DNA of 34,549 nucleotides, taken from JAKSSE01 sp045597645. Its GTDB lineage: Bacteria; Bacillota; Clostridia; Lachnospirales; Lachnospiraceae. Below, in pieces: positions 22,946-30,565 of the stretch. A program made the position numbers and the translations under genes. A model generated the notes under the pieces. It was not told the origin of the DNA. It ran no database searches and saw only the letters and a program-made list of their open reading frames with translations. Each line of letters starts with the position of its first letter. Within the stretch, counting starts at the first letter, position 1. The stretch lies in assembly GCA_045597645.1 (NCBI GenBank), contig JAZLKM010000031.1:1-34549 (forward strand), read 5' to 3'.

Positions 22946-24283
22946 TTAGTGAGATATCTCTATTCCCAGCATGCGTCCTAATATCTCGAGCTCTGCTGCC
23001 ACATCACCATAGACAACAACAAAATGCGGCTCCCAGCCGTCTTGAACTGTGCGGTATATGATGTCGCTTGCATTATCATCAGTTTTAACCACAACTGAGG
23101 TTCCGTTGAACTGCTTAGGCTTGTCCAGTGCTTCTCCACTTGCGATAAACATTCTAAACTTGCCTTCAGCGTCCTGCCCTACGCGGAAAATGGTCACTTC
23201 CTTCGCTGCTTTACAGCCAAAATCCAACGTAGGTCCTATTTTTCTATTGCAATGCACATCGACTGCAGCACCTGTATCTGTTCGAGCCAGCGAGCATGCT
23301 GCCGTTCCACAGTGCCAGAAAGTTATTGTATTTTCAGTCTCGTCCATAGATACCGGATCACCGAAGAATGTAGGATTGCCACTCAGCTGCTGACCCATGT
23401 ACATTGAAAGTGCACCGTAAGTATCTGCCTCGCACGCTGCTGCCACGCCCAAATCGTTAAGCATCGCCAGTACAGCGCACACCGGTGTACCAAATGATGT
23501 AAAGAAATCTGGCCAGCATCTCGATGCCAACGCGCCAACATTGTGAGCCTTTACATACTCATCGTATGATTTATACAGCCTTGCAAAATCCTTGCGATTA
23601 TTTTCCGGCGTATTCTCAAGTCCATTCATTCGACCTGCTGCATCCTTGAGATAATCCTCTATCTCTTCGTCAGTATAGCTCTTTGCAACATCTATTAGTT
23701 CTCTTGCCTCAATAGACTCCAGATTTGCACCAAACACCGTGCGCATATCCGCATCAAAAGCTCTGCCAAAGCCAAACCCCTGCGGAGTGTGTCCCACTGC
23801 CAAAAGAGTCAGGCTCTTAAGGTCATACTTTAGCTTAGCAGCCTTAACCGTTGCTGTTACCTTCGCAACTACATTTTCCTCATCCGGTGCGCCAAAAATA
23901 TACTCAAACGGCTCTTTTCTAAAGCGCTTTATGGTATTTGCAGCTGAATATGCACCTGTTAAGGAATTGAGTCGCAGTCTGCCACCATCTATCACAGGCT
24001 CTCTCAGTGTCCAAAGAAGTATTGGGCAGTCAAATCTTGCCAGAACCTCTGTCGCATATGCTGCATTTGCAAAGGTCACATTTTGAAGAACTATCAGATC
24101 AGGGTTGATTGTATTTGCAAAATCCTTAAGCTTATCCAGAGATAAAAGCATTTCCTCCGGTACTGCAGTATCAGCATCAATGCTTTTTAGCAAAGCAACC
24201 GACTTATCAAACTGCTCCTTCGCACTTTCCAGATGAAATGTTGGCACTCCGATAGGTATGTAAGCTACTTGAAACTTTTTCAT
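22946..24283 (-). CDS. sftI: L-fucose/arabinose-isomerase-fold protein, probable sulfoquinovose isomerase
   Basis: 445 aa. Proposed step: sulfoquinovose to 6-deoxy-6-sulfofructose. The fold is shown by a Rossmann-like N-terminal half (VAYIPIGVPTFHLE, PDLIVLQNVTFANAAY) and the metal-site region AACEADTYGALSMYMGQQLSG with Glu285 and Asp287, and FWHCGTAACSLA with His324, as in fucose isomerase-like enzymes. Shorter than FucI (about 590 aa) by loss of N-terminal parts. It is the last gene of the four-gene operon, 4 bases after the reductase. The function rests on operon content, since isomerases of this fold act on several sugars. Confidence 0.72.
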   Translation of the reverse strand: MKKFQVAYIPIGVPTFHLESAKEQFDKSVALLKSIDADTAVPEEMLLSLDKLKDFANTINPDLIVLQNVTFANAAYATEVLARFDCPILLWTLREPVIDGGRLRLNSLTGAYSAANTIKRFRKEPFEYIFGAPDEENVVAKVTATVKAAKLKYDLKSLTLLAVGHTPQGFGFGRAFDADMRTVFGANLESIEARELIDVAKSYTDEEIEDYLKDAAGRMNGLENTPENNRKDFARLYKSYDEYVKAHNVGALASRCWPDFFTSFGTPVCAVLAMLNDLGVAAACEADTYGALSMYMGQQLSGNPTFFGDPVSMDETENTITFWHCGTAACSLARTDTGAAVDVHCNRKIGPTLDFGCKAAKEVTIFRVGQDAEGKFRMFIASGEALDKPKQFNGTSVVVKTDDNASDIIYRTVQDGWEPHFVVVYGDVAAELEILGRMLGIEISH

Positions 24284-24287
24284 TGTA

Positions 24288-25142
24288 TTATCCTCTAACA
24301 GCCTTTATTGTAGCGCAGAAGTCCTCTTTTCCGATTCCCATATCCATTGCCTTGTCATAAACGCGCTTAACATTTGCCTCTCCCGGCATAGCTACACCGC
24401 TCTCCTCGGCCAATGACATGCAGATATTTACGTCTTTATGCATGTTCTCAATGGAAAATGCTGTAGTATAGTCTTCATTTGCAATCGGTGTCTTCTTTGA
24501 ATCCAGATAGAAGTTCTGACCACCGCCATAGGAAATAGCTTCTGCAAATGTCATTATATCAATTCCATTGGCTGCTGCCAAAGTAGAAGTCTCATTAACA
24601 CCGTTTTGAATCTGTGATACCAATGCATTATGGCAAATTTTCATGACGAGTCCCTTGCCGTTATCTCCCATGCGAATTACATTTTCGCCCATGTACAAAA
24701 GAATCGGTTTCATCGCCTCATACACAGACTCATCACCGCCTACGTAGATACCAAGCTTACCTGCTATTGCAGCCGGCTTACTTTTTACAACCGGTGCGTC
24801 TATAAACTGCGCGCCAGTAGCCTTTACCATCTTTGATATCTCTACAGATACTGATGGATCAATGGTGCTCATATCTATACATGTCATACCTTCCTTAAGT
24901 GCTGGAAGTATTGCCTCATATACAGACCTTGAATGTTCTGACTTTGGCACCATTGTAATAAATACATCTACATTCTGGGCCACTTCTAGAGAGCTACTGC
25001 ATGCTACTGCGCCCACAGCCTCAAGCTGCTTTACCTTTGCCTCCACGAAATCAAATACATAAACCTTGTCATCATGCTTTTTTACGATATTCTCACACAT
25101 GGACTCGCCCATGATTCCAAGGCCAACAAATCCTATCTTCAT
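24288..25142 (-). CDS. Beta-hydroxyacid dehydrogenase family, probable 3-sulfolactaldehyde reductase
   Basis: 284 aa from ATG 25142, chosen for its GGAGGG site; the longer frame runs into the transaldolase gene. Family of 3-hydroxyisobutyrate dehydrogenase and YihU. Proposed reaction: sulfolactaldehyde plus NADH to 2,3-dihydroxypropane-1-sulfonate. NAD loop GFVGLGIMGESM (4-15), catalytic Lys168 in GLVMKICHN. The substrate loop, normally DAPVSGG, is DAPVVKSKPAAIAGK (115-129): two Lys where carboxylate-specific enzymes have Ser-Gly-Gly, and YihU has GRTSDN. Extra positive charge suits a sulfonate. One base after the transaldolase stop. Confidence 0.75.
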   Translation of the reverse strand: MKIGFVGLGIMGESMCENIVKKHDDKVYVFDFVEAKVKQLEAVGAVACSSSLEVAQNVDVFITMVPKSEHSRSVYEAILPALKEGMTCIDMSTIDPSVSVEISKMVKATGAQFIDAPVVKSKPAAIAGKLGIYVGGDESVYEAMKPILLYMGENVIRMGDNGKGLVMKICHNALVSQIQNGVNETSTLAAANGIDIMTFAEAISYGGGQNFYLDSKKTPIANEDYTTAFSIENMHKDVNICMSLAEESGVAMPGEANVKRVYDKAMDMGIGKEDFCATIKAVRG

Positions 25143-25143
25143 C

Positions 25144-25830
25144 TTAGTTTCCCTCCGTATTGTCCCATGCGTTGATAAATGTTCCAATACCCTGAGTGGT
25201 ATAAGCGTGCTTCATTGAATCTCTATATACATCAAGTCCGGCTGTTACGATGTCTGCTCCAGCTACTGCACAATCTACCATCTGCTTACCGGTGCGAACT
25301 GCTGCACAGATTATCTCTGTCTTGCCATACCAGCCATAGTTCTTATAAATCTGCACCAAATCAGCTATATACTGCTTGCAGTCCTCTCCGTTTGCCTCCT
25401 TCCAGCCGATGAATGGTGATACGAATTTTGATCCGTTCTTTGCCGGGAGCATAGCCTGGGCTGCTGAGAAAATCAATGTAACATTGGTTCTAATTCCCAT
25501 TTTCTCCAGCTTTCTCGCCGCTGTAATACCTTCCTCGGTACAAGGAATCTTAATTACAAAGTTTGATGAAATAGCTGCTATTTTCTGAGCCTCTGCCACC
25601 ATATCCTCTGCTTTCTCAAGGTGCGGATTAATCTCTACAGATACGGGGAACTTCTCGTATCCTTCTAAGCCCTCTGACTTAATCCAATCTGCAATATCAG
25701 TGATAGCAGTCAGAAATGGCTTTCCGGAAAGCATGATGTGTCTGGGATTGGTGGTTACGCCATCTATTCCAAAGGTCTCATAAGCCAGCTTAATCTCGTC
25801 TAACTTAGCACTGTCCAAAAAATACTTCAT
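25144..25830 (-). CDS. sftT: Small transaldolase, probable 6-deoxy-6-sulfofructose transaldolase
   Basis: 228 aa from ATG 25830, which has GGAGG eight bases upstream; it begins 26 bases inside the GH31 gene. FSA/TalC-type (beta/alpha)8 barrel: MKYFLDSAKLDEIK, GVTTNPRHIMLSG (24-36), Schiff-base Lys94 in FVIKIPCTEEG, TNVTLIFSAAQA, and GADIVTAG. In the sulfo-transaldolase pathway the enzyme moves a dihydroxyacetone unit from sulfofructose to glyceraldehyde-3-phosphate, giving fructose-6-phosphate and sulfolactaldehyde. Ordinary TalC has Ser-Leu where this has Arg30-His31 after TNP; the basic pair may touch the sulfonate or the phosphate. Confidence 0.78.
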   Translation of the reverse strand: MKYFLDSAKLDEIKLAYETFGIDGVTTNPRHIMLSGKPFLTAITDIADWIKSEGLEGYEKFPVSVEINPHLEKAEDMVAEAQKIAAISSNFVIKIPCTEEGITAARKLEKMGIRTNVTLIFSAAQAMLPAKNGSKFVSPFIGWKEANGEDCKQYIADLVQIYKNYGWYGKTEIICAAVRTGKQMVDCAVAGADIVTAGLDVYRDSMKHAYTTQGIGTFINAWDNTEGN

Positions 25831-27742
25831 CGTTAATACCTCCATTTGCTCTTATAAATACTGGTGGCTGACCTATAGGTGCCTCTATCTCATAGCATCC
25901 TCCACCATATTCCTTACCTGTAAAAGCATGTATCCATCTGTCATTCGGCAGATATACCTCTCGCTTGGTCGCCCCCTTCTTAATAATAGGTGCAACCAAC
26001 ATGTCTCGCCCCAGCAAATACTCTGTTTTCTCAGTGTAAGCTCTCGGCTCGTCATAATGATAGAAAATAGGCCGCATTACCGGAACTCCAGAATTAATAT
26101 CCTCATCAACTAGTTCCTTAAGATAATGCTTTAGTGCAAAATGTATCTGACTAAATTTGGCTAGCTGAGCCAGCAATTCATCGTCGTCATCAAACTGAAC
26201 ATCATTTACCGGCTGATTTCCCTCGTGACTGCGATACAGAGGAGAAAATGCACACAGCTCCTCCCATCTCAATAGTAGCTCCTTGCTGCGTCTCATCTGC
26301 ATAATAGTGGTATAACCGCCTATATCTGAATGCGTTATGCCGTAGCCACTCATAGCAAGAGACAAGCTAGCAGGGATTACTGCTCCTATGCCATCATCGA
26401 TAGACCAGTCCACATGATGGTCTCCGGTCCACATCATAGCTGAAGCTGCTATCGTTCCAGTATGTCCTGCTCTGGTGAAAAAGAATATTTCGTCCGACTT
26501 GCCGCATTCCTCTATAACCTCTTTGTTCAACTGCGCCCAGATAGCCGGCCACCTGTTATGAACAGTTTGCGGATCCTCTCCGGAGAAAAGTACACTATCC
26601 ACCGGCAAGTACTCGCCAAAATCTGCCATCCAGCCGGAAAGTCCAAGGTCTATCATGTTTTCCTTTATGATTTTCTTGTACCAGCTATAAGCCGCCGGAT
26701 TGGTAAAGTCGACCATGGCAGCTGGAAAAGTCGTTATAGTGACCAGATAGTCCTTGCCTTCCTTGTCCTTAACACAATATCCCTTTTCGGCTGCTTCCTT
26801 GTATAAATCCTTTTCGATGGCGATAAATGGATTTATGTAACCCAAAAACCGAATTCCTTTGGCATTCCACTCTTTTATCTTGGCATCTAGATTGTGGTAT
26901 AGTTCCTTATCCCACTCCCAATTCCACATTACCTGGTAGCCAAAGCCTGTACGGCGGCATCCACACCAGTCCTGGCTCCATACTCCACAGACCTTTACTC
27001 CTGCGGCCTCACACTTAGCCAGCTTTTCATCGATTTTCTCGGTCCCTTCCTGAATAGCCAGTATAGCTCCATCGTATATCCACTCAGGAAGTCTTCTTTG
27101 GTAGCCCAAAAGATCCGAAAGCTTCTTGGAAAGCGCCTCGTAGCTATCTGCTTTATCTGCAATAATCCTTGGCGGCTCCTGGAAATAGAAAGTTACCTCT
27201 CCTGATTTTCTAAAATCAAACTCACTATAAGCATTCACATCACAGTGAACAAAATATTTTCCACTAGAAACAAAAGTAGGCTGCGCATAATAAGACTCAT
27301 ACTTATCAAATCGCAGCTTCCTATTCGGATGTGGTCCTGTTAACCTATCTCGGATGATTTTCTTGGTGATGCGACCAGCATTTTGGTGCTCAGCCACCCA
27401 GATTCGAATTTTCTGACCGGATAAATCGAATTCTGAATAAGTCTCTCCACAGCCATAATAGTGCTCCCCTTCACTAGGCGTATTGAGACTTATCCAGTAC
27501 CGATTCACTCCCCTTGGTGCTTCAGATTGAAGCTCCAGCGTAATCTGACCATCATCCTCACGTAACATGAAGGTCAAGTTACTTTTTGTCATCTCATCAC
27601 GATAGACGAGGGTTGTCCCCTCAGACTGACTTTCTTCTCCTAAAAAGACCAGTTGGCGTTTTTTCTGGATGCGCTGTTTATACTTAAAGCTCCCTCTGCT
27701 CATAGTAAATAGGTTTTCCCCAAAACCAATCCACACACGCAT
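25805..27742 (-). CDS. sftG: GH31 alpha-glycosidase of the YihQ sulfoquinovosidase type
   Basis: 645 aa, no signal peptide, so cytoplasmic. Expected to release sulfoquinovose from its glycosides. With a constant offset of 31 the E. coli YihQ residues fall on Gln231 (Q262), Gln257 (Q288), Trp273 (W304), nucleophile Asp374 (D405, MADFGEY), acid/base Asp441 (D472, WTGDHHVDW) and Tyr477 (Y508, DIGGY): the same spacing throughout. The exception is Gln270 where YihQ has the sulfonate-binding Arg301. First gene of the operon. The start is uncertain: AAGGA is 15 bases from ATG 27742; Met14 is an alternative. YihQ numbering is from memory. Confidence 0.8.
   Translation of the reverse strand: MRVWIGFGENLFTMSRGSFKYKQRIQKKRQLVFLGEESQSEGTTLVYRDEMTKSNLTFMLREDDGQITLELQSEAPRGVNRYWISLNTPSEGEHYYGCGETYSEFDLSGQKIRIWVAEHQNAGRITKKIIRDRLTGPHPNRKLRFDKYESYYAQPTFVSSGKYFVHCDVNAYSEFDFRKSGEVTFYFQEPPRIIADKADSYEALSKKLSDLLGYQRRLPEWIYDGAILAIQEGTEKIDEKLAKCEAAGVKVCGVWSQDWCGCRRTGFGYQVMWNWEWDKELYHNLDAKIKEWNAKGIRFLGYINPFIAIEKDLYKEAAEKGYCVKDKEGKDYLVTITTFPAAMVDFTNPAAYSWYKKIIKENMIDLGLSGWMADFGEYLPVDSVLFSGEDPQTVHNRWPAIWAQLNKEVIEECGKSDEIFFFTRAGHTGTIAASAMMWTGDHHVDWSIDDGIGAVIPASLSLAMSGYGITHSDIGGYTTIMQMRRSKELLLRWEELCAFSPLYRSHEGNQPVNDVQFDDDDELLAQLAKFSQIHFALKHYLKELVDEDINSGVPVMRPIFYHYDEPRAYTEKTEYLLGRDMLVAPIIKKGATKREVYLPNDRWIHAFTGKEYGGGCYEIEAPIGQPPVFIRANGGINDEVFFGQC
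26833..26842 (+). repeat. Dispersed motif, imperfect copy (TTATGTAACC)
   Basis: One A shorter than the core TTATGTAAAC; within the GH31 gene (G-Y-I-N). May be chance. Confidence 0.35.
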
Positions 27743-27760
27743 CCCGAGAAAAGATTCCTT

Positions 27761-27773
27761 GTTAATGTAAACC
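27761..27773 (+). repeat. Dispersed motif, imperfect intergenic copy (TTAATGTAAACC)
   Basis: Carries one extra A after TTA. It lies in the 5' leader of the sulfosugar operon, between the promoter and the GH31 start. Confidence 0.4.
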
Positions 27774-27797
27774 CCCTCCTCTCGATAAGATTGTCTA

Positions 27798-27825
27798 ATT
27801 ATAACAAAAAATATACCATATTCAA
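27798..27825 (-). promoter_or_regulatory. Promoter of the sulfosugar operon, with a possible operator
   Basis: Minus strand TTGAAT (27825-27820), 16 bases, TATAAT (27803-27798). AATAT-ACC-ATATT (27810-27822), a 5+3+5 inverted repeat, fills the spacer and part of the -35 and would suit a repressor; no regulator gene is adjacent. Confidence 0.7.
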
Positions 27826-27851
27826 GGGGTTTTTAGTGCTAAAATGACTAT

Positions 27852-27881
27852 AAAAAACTGCGTTTCCCTAAGAAAACGCAG
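27852..27881 (-). terminator. Terminator of the ThuA-fusion gene
   Basis: Minus strand CTGCGTTTT...AAACGCAG hairpin followed by six T; it isolates the fusion gene from the sulfosugar promoter just beyond. Confidence 0.82.
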
Positions 27882-27948
27882 TAACAACCATTCGGAACTA
27901 TATTTTACAAAATAGTTTCCAAAAATCCTTATAAATATTTTTCCAGCT

Positions 27949-29508
27949 CTATATATTTTTCAAAAATTCTGCTGAATCTAGTATAAATTGTACTTGGTCT
28001 GATGCCCCAAAATGCTCAATCGCAAAATATCCTTTATATCCTTTGGTTATAAGCTTTTCCTGTAACTGCCTAATCGGGATATATCCTGAACCCACTGGAA
28101 CAGCTGCGAGTCCTTTGCTTACTTTGCAGCTCTCATATCCTACTTCTGCACCCCTGTCTTTGCAGTGTACATGCACTATATACTCTTGAAGCGTCTGATA
28201 GCCAAGACATACATCCTCATCGCTATATGCAAAATTGCCCATATCCAGTGTGTATTTTAATCCCGGCACGTTCTGCATGAACCAAAGGAGCTCGTCCACT
28301 CTTGCAAACGGAGCAAAGTGTCCGTCATAGTCTTCCAGTGTCACAGATACGCCTTTGTCCTTGGCATATTCCACCATCTGAATCAACGCAGACTTCATAT
28401 TGCTGATAGCCTTGCTTTCACTCATGTACTTGAAAATCTCTTCCCTGCTAGTTAGCGCCTTAAGCTCATCGGCCTGCGCATCGTCTAAAAATCCAGGTAT
28501 CACTAGAATCGCAGATGCACCACACTCTGCCGCAGTATCCACATGCTTTTTCCCCAGAGTTATATCCGGATTATTGCCCCAATCATAAGTCTCATATATA
28601 CAAGACACATTCATTTGAGCCCTATCTAGGATACCTTTCACATCATTCGCTGGATTTAATAAATCAGAAAGCCTTACATCCAAGCCCTTTACTCCAGCTT
28701 CAGCCGCCTGCATCATAATCGTCTCTGCAGTTTTTCCAGACTGTGTTGCGCCCTCTGCTACATGGTCCCAGAAAACTGACATCTTCCATTCGTCTGTAGT
28801 TATATGTTGGTTTACATAATCCATTTTGTTGACCTCCGTTTCTTCTTTTGCGCACCATTTTACAGCATTTTCTATAATCCGTTGTATTATTGGGGTGTGG
28901 TATGCTGGATATTCTTCATGTCCTGGTTGGAAATAGAAGATGCGTCCCTCTCCTCTTGTGAATGTGCATCCACTCCTAAATACTTCTCCTGTGTCGAATG
29001 CTCCTATAAATACTACGTCATCAGGTGTAGGTATATCAAAATATTCTCCATACATTTCCTCATGTATGAGATCAAACTGTCTAGGAATCCCCTGCGCTAT
29101 AGGGTGCAATGGCGAGGATACTGTGATTCGTTCACTCTCATTATCCCTCCATGACAGAGTCATTGTCGTGCCAAGCGTCTGCCTCATGACCTTACTGTAA
29201 TGTGCAGAGTGAAGCGCTATAAGCCCCATTCCTCGATTTACATAATTCTTTACTCGTTCTGCAACCGCATCTTCAAACACGTCTTGCAAGGCGTGACTCC
29301 AGAAAATCAGTACATCTGTATCTTCCAACACTTCCTCTGTCAGTCCATGCTCCTTATCGTCAAATGTCGCTGTATGCCTAACCTCAATGTCATCGGATTT
29401 CCCCAGAAAATCTGCTATGCATCCATGGATTCCCTTAGGATATACCGCTCCAATAGATGGAATCTCCCGCTCATGCTTATACTCATTGTATATTGTTACC
29501 TTTATCAT
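27949..29508 (-). CDS. Fusion of ThuA-like domain and xylose-isomerase-like TIM barrel
   Basis: 519 aa. Residues 1-about 215 are ThuA-like, a glutamine-amidotransferase-like fold linked to sugar use (DVLIFWSHALQD, GLIALHSAHYSK, IFYFQPGHEEYP). Residues about 240-519 are a sugar phosphate isomerase/epimerase-type TIM barrel (AGVKGLDVRLSDL, VTLEDYDGHF, YTLDMGNFAYSDED, VHVHCKDRG, YFAIEHFGASD with metal-type Glu/Asp/His). They are usually separate genes. Met229 at the junction keeps a GGAGG site eight bases upstream, so the barrel could also be made alone. Substrate unknown; a role in sugar or inositol oxidation is plausible. It has AAGGAGG before its own ATG. Confidence 0.82.
   Translation of the reverse strand: MIKVTIYNEYKHEREIPSIGAVYPKGIHGCIADFLGKSDDIEVRHTATFDDKEHGLTEEVLEDTDVLIFWSHALQDVFEDAVAERVKNYVNRGMGLIALHSAHYSKVMRQTLGTTMTLSWRDNESERITVSSPLHPIAQGIPRQFDLIHEEMYGEYFDIPTPDDVVFIGAFDTGEVFRSGCTFTRGEGRIFYFQPGHEEYPAYHTPIIQRIIENAVKWCAKEETEVNKMDYVNQHITTDEWKMSVFWDHVAEGATQSGKTAETIMMQAAEAGVKGLDVRLSDLLNPANDVKGILDRAQMNVSCIYETYDWGNNPDITLGKKHVDTAAECGASAILVIPGFLDDAQADELKALTSREEIFKYMSESKAISNMKSALIQMVEYAKDKGVSVTLEDYDGHFAPFARVDELLWFMQNVPGLKYTLDMGNFAYSDEDVCLGYQTLQEYIVHVHCKDRGAEVGYESCKVSKGLAAVPVGSGYIPIRQLQEKLITKGYKGYFAIEHFGASDQVQFILDSAEFLKNI
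28809..28819 (-). repeat. Dispersed TTATGTAAACC motif, copy 9
   Basis: Minus strand, two codons after the internal ATG at the fusion junction (M-D-Y-V-N-Q). Confidence 0.8.
29236..29245 (-). repeat. Dispersed motif, imperfect copy (TTATGTAAAT)
   Basis: Last base T instead of C; in the ThuA part, Y-V-N-R. Confidence 0.4.
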
Positions 29509-29527
29509 AGCCCCTCCTTAGATAAAG

Positions 29528-29551
29528 AAAACCGCAGACCAAAGTCTGCGG
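29528..29551 (-). terminator. Terminator after cysK, possible attenuator for the fusion gene
   Basis: CCGCAGAC / GTCTGCGG with a 4-base loop and TTTTCTTT on the minus strand. The ribosome site of the next gene follows within 10 bases, leaving no room for a promoter after the hairpin. Confidence 0.85.
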
Positions 29552-29558
29552 CATATTT

Positions 29559-30461
29559 TTAAATAAGTGATGTACTAAAATATCTTTCCATTCTGTCTGG
29601 CAATACAGTTGCTATTACCTTGTCAGCGCCATACTTCTCAGCCATTTTCTTGGCAGCAAAAATATTAGCACCCGAAGAAGTTCCAACCAATAATCCCTGT
29701 ACCCTTGCTAGGCTTCTTGCTGTCTCTATGGCATCCTCATCCGACACCTCCACAATATCAGTTATCATGCTTACATCCAAGACGTCCGGTATGAATCCAT
29801 CGCCAATTCCTTGTATCTGATGGAGTCCTGGCTCCTGTCCCAGAAGTACTGATACATTTTTGGGCTCTGCTGCCACTATTTTGCAATCCGGATTCTGCTC
29901 CAGAAGATACTTTGCTATGCCCTGCAATGTGCCTCCGCTTCCTATACCAGAGATAAAGACATCAATCTTTTGACCTATTTGCTCTTGTAGCTCCACTGCC
30001 GTATGCTTGTAGTGTGCCATCGGATTTGCTGGATTCTGGAACTGCTGCGGTATGAAATAATCATCAGAAGATGCCGCTATCTCAGCAGCCTTGGCTACCG
30101 AACCGGCTATGCTCTCCTCTGCAGGTGTAAGTACGAGCTCTGCTCCAAATGCCTTTATTATCTTCTTTCGTTCCTCACTCATATTTTCTGGCATTACAAT
30201 AATTACTTTATAGCCTTTTCTAACGCCACAAAATGCCAGCCCTATTCCTGTATTTCCGCTTGTCGGCTCCACAATGGTCATTCCTGGCTTTAGCTGCCCA
30301 CTAGCCTCCGCAGCCTCAATCATCCCAAGAGCTATTCTATCCTTTATGCTTCCGCCAGGATTTAAAAATTCAGCCTTTGCATATATGTTCAATCCCATGC
30401 TCTCTTTAAGGCTGATAAGCGGAGTGTTTCCTATCAGATCTACTACATTGGTCACGTACAT
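29559..30461 (-). CDS. cysK: Cysteine synthase A (O-acetylserine sulfhydrylase)
   Basis: 300 aa, normal. PLP enzyme making cysteine from O-acetylserine and sulfide. Seen: IGNTPLISL, PLP lysine in NPGGSIKDR (about residue 41), the substrate loop PTSGNTGIGLAF, phosphate loop GIGSGGTLQG, and VGTSSGANIFAA. Ends SLI without the C-terminal extension of some CysK proteins. Single gene with its own promoter and terminator. No sulfur-assimilation neighbours, and no direct role in the adjacent sulfonate pathway, which does not release sulfide. Confidence 0.95.
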   Translation of the reverse strand: MYVTNVVDLIGNTPLISLKESMGLNIYAKAEFLNPGGSIKDRIALGMIEAAEASGQLKPGMTIVEPTSGNTGIGLAFCGVRKGYKVIIVMPENMSEERKKIIKAFGAELVLTPAEESIAGSVAKAAEIAASSDDYFIPQQFQNPANPMAHYKHTAVELQEQIGQKIDVFISGIGSGGTLQGIAKYLLEQNPDCKIVAAEPKNVSVLLGQEPGLHQIQGIGDGFIPDVLDVSMITDIVEVSDEDAIETARSLARVQGLLVGTSSGANIFAAKKMAEKYGADKVIATVLPDRMERYFSTSLI

Positions 30462-30494
30462 TACGTCTCTCCTTTAATTTTCTCTTAATGGCCA

Positions 30495-30522
30495 TTTCTC
30501 AAAACAATACCCTTTTGAGAAA
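30495..30522. promoter_or_regulatory. 10-bp perfect inverted repeat in the cysK leader
   Basis: TTTCTCAAAA and TTTTGAGAAA around an 8-base loop, between the cysK promoter and ribosome site. Without a T-tract it is not a terminator; an operator or an RNA hairpin for a cysteine regulator is possible. Confidence 0.6.
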
Positions 30523-30536
30523 AGCACTCGATAGTG

Positions 30537-30565
30537 AGTATACTACATTAACTGTGACTTTTCAT
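30537..30565 (-). promoter_or_regulatory. Candidate cysK promoter
   Basis: Minus strand ATGAAA (30565-30560), 17 bases, TATACT (30542-30537). The -35 lies within the last codons of the YunG-like gene. Confidence 0.45.

Noticed and set aside
29559..30461. cysK as part of the sulfosugar pathway
   Set aside because: The sulfo-transaldolase route keeps the C-S bond and releases no sulfide; cysK has its own promoter and terminator.
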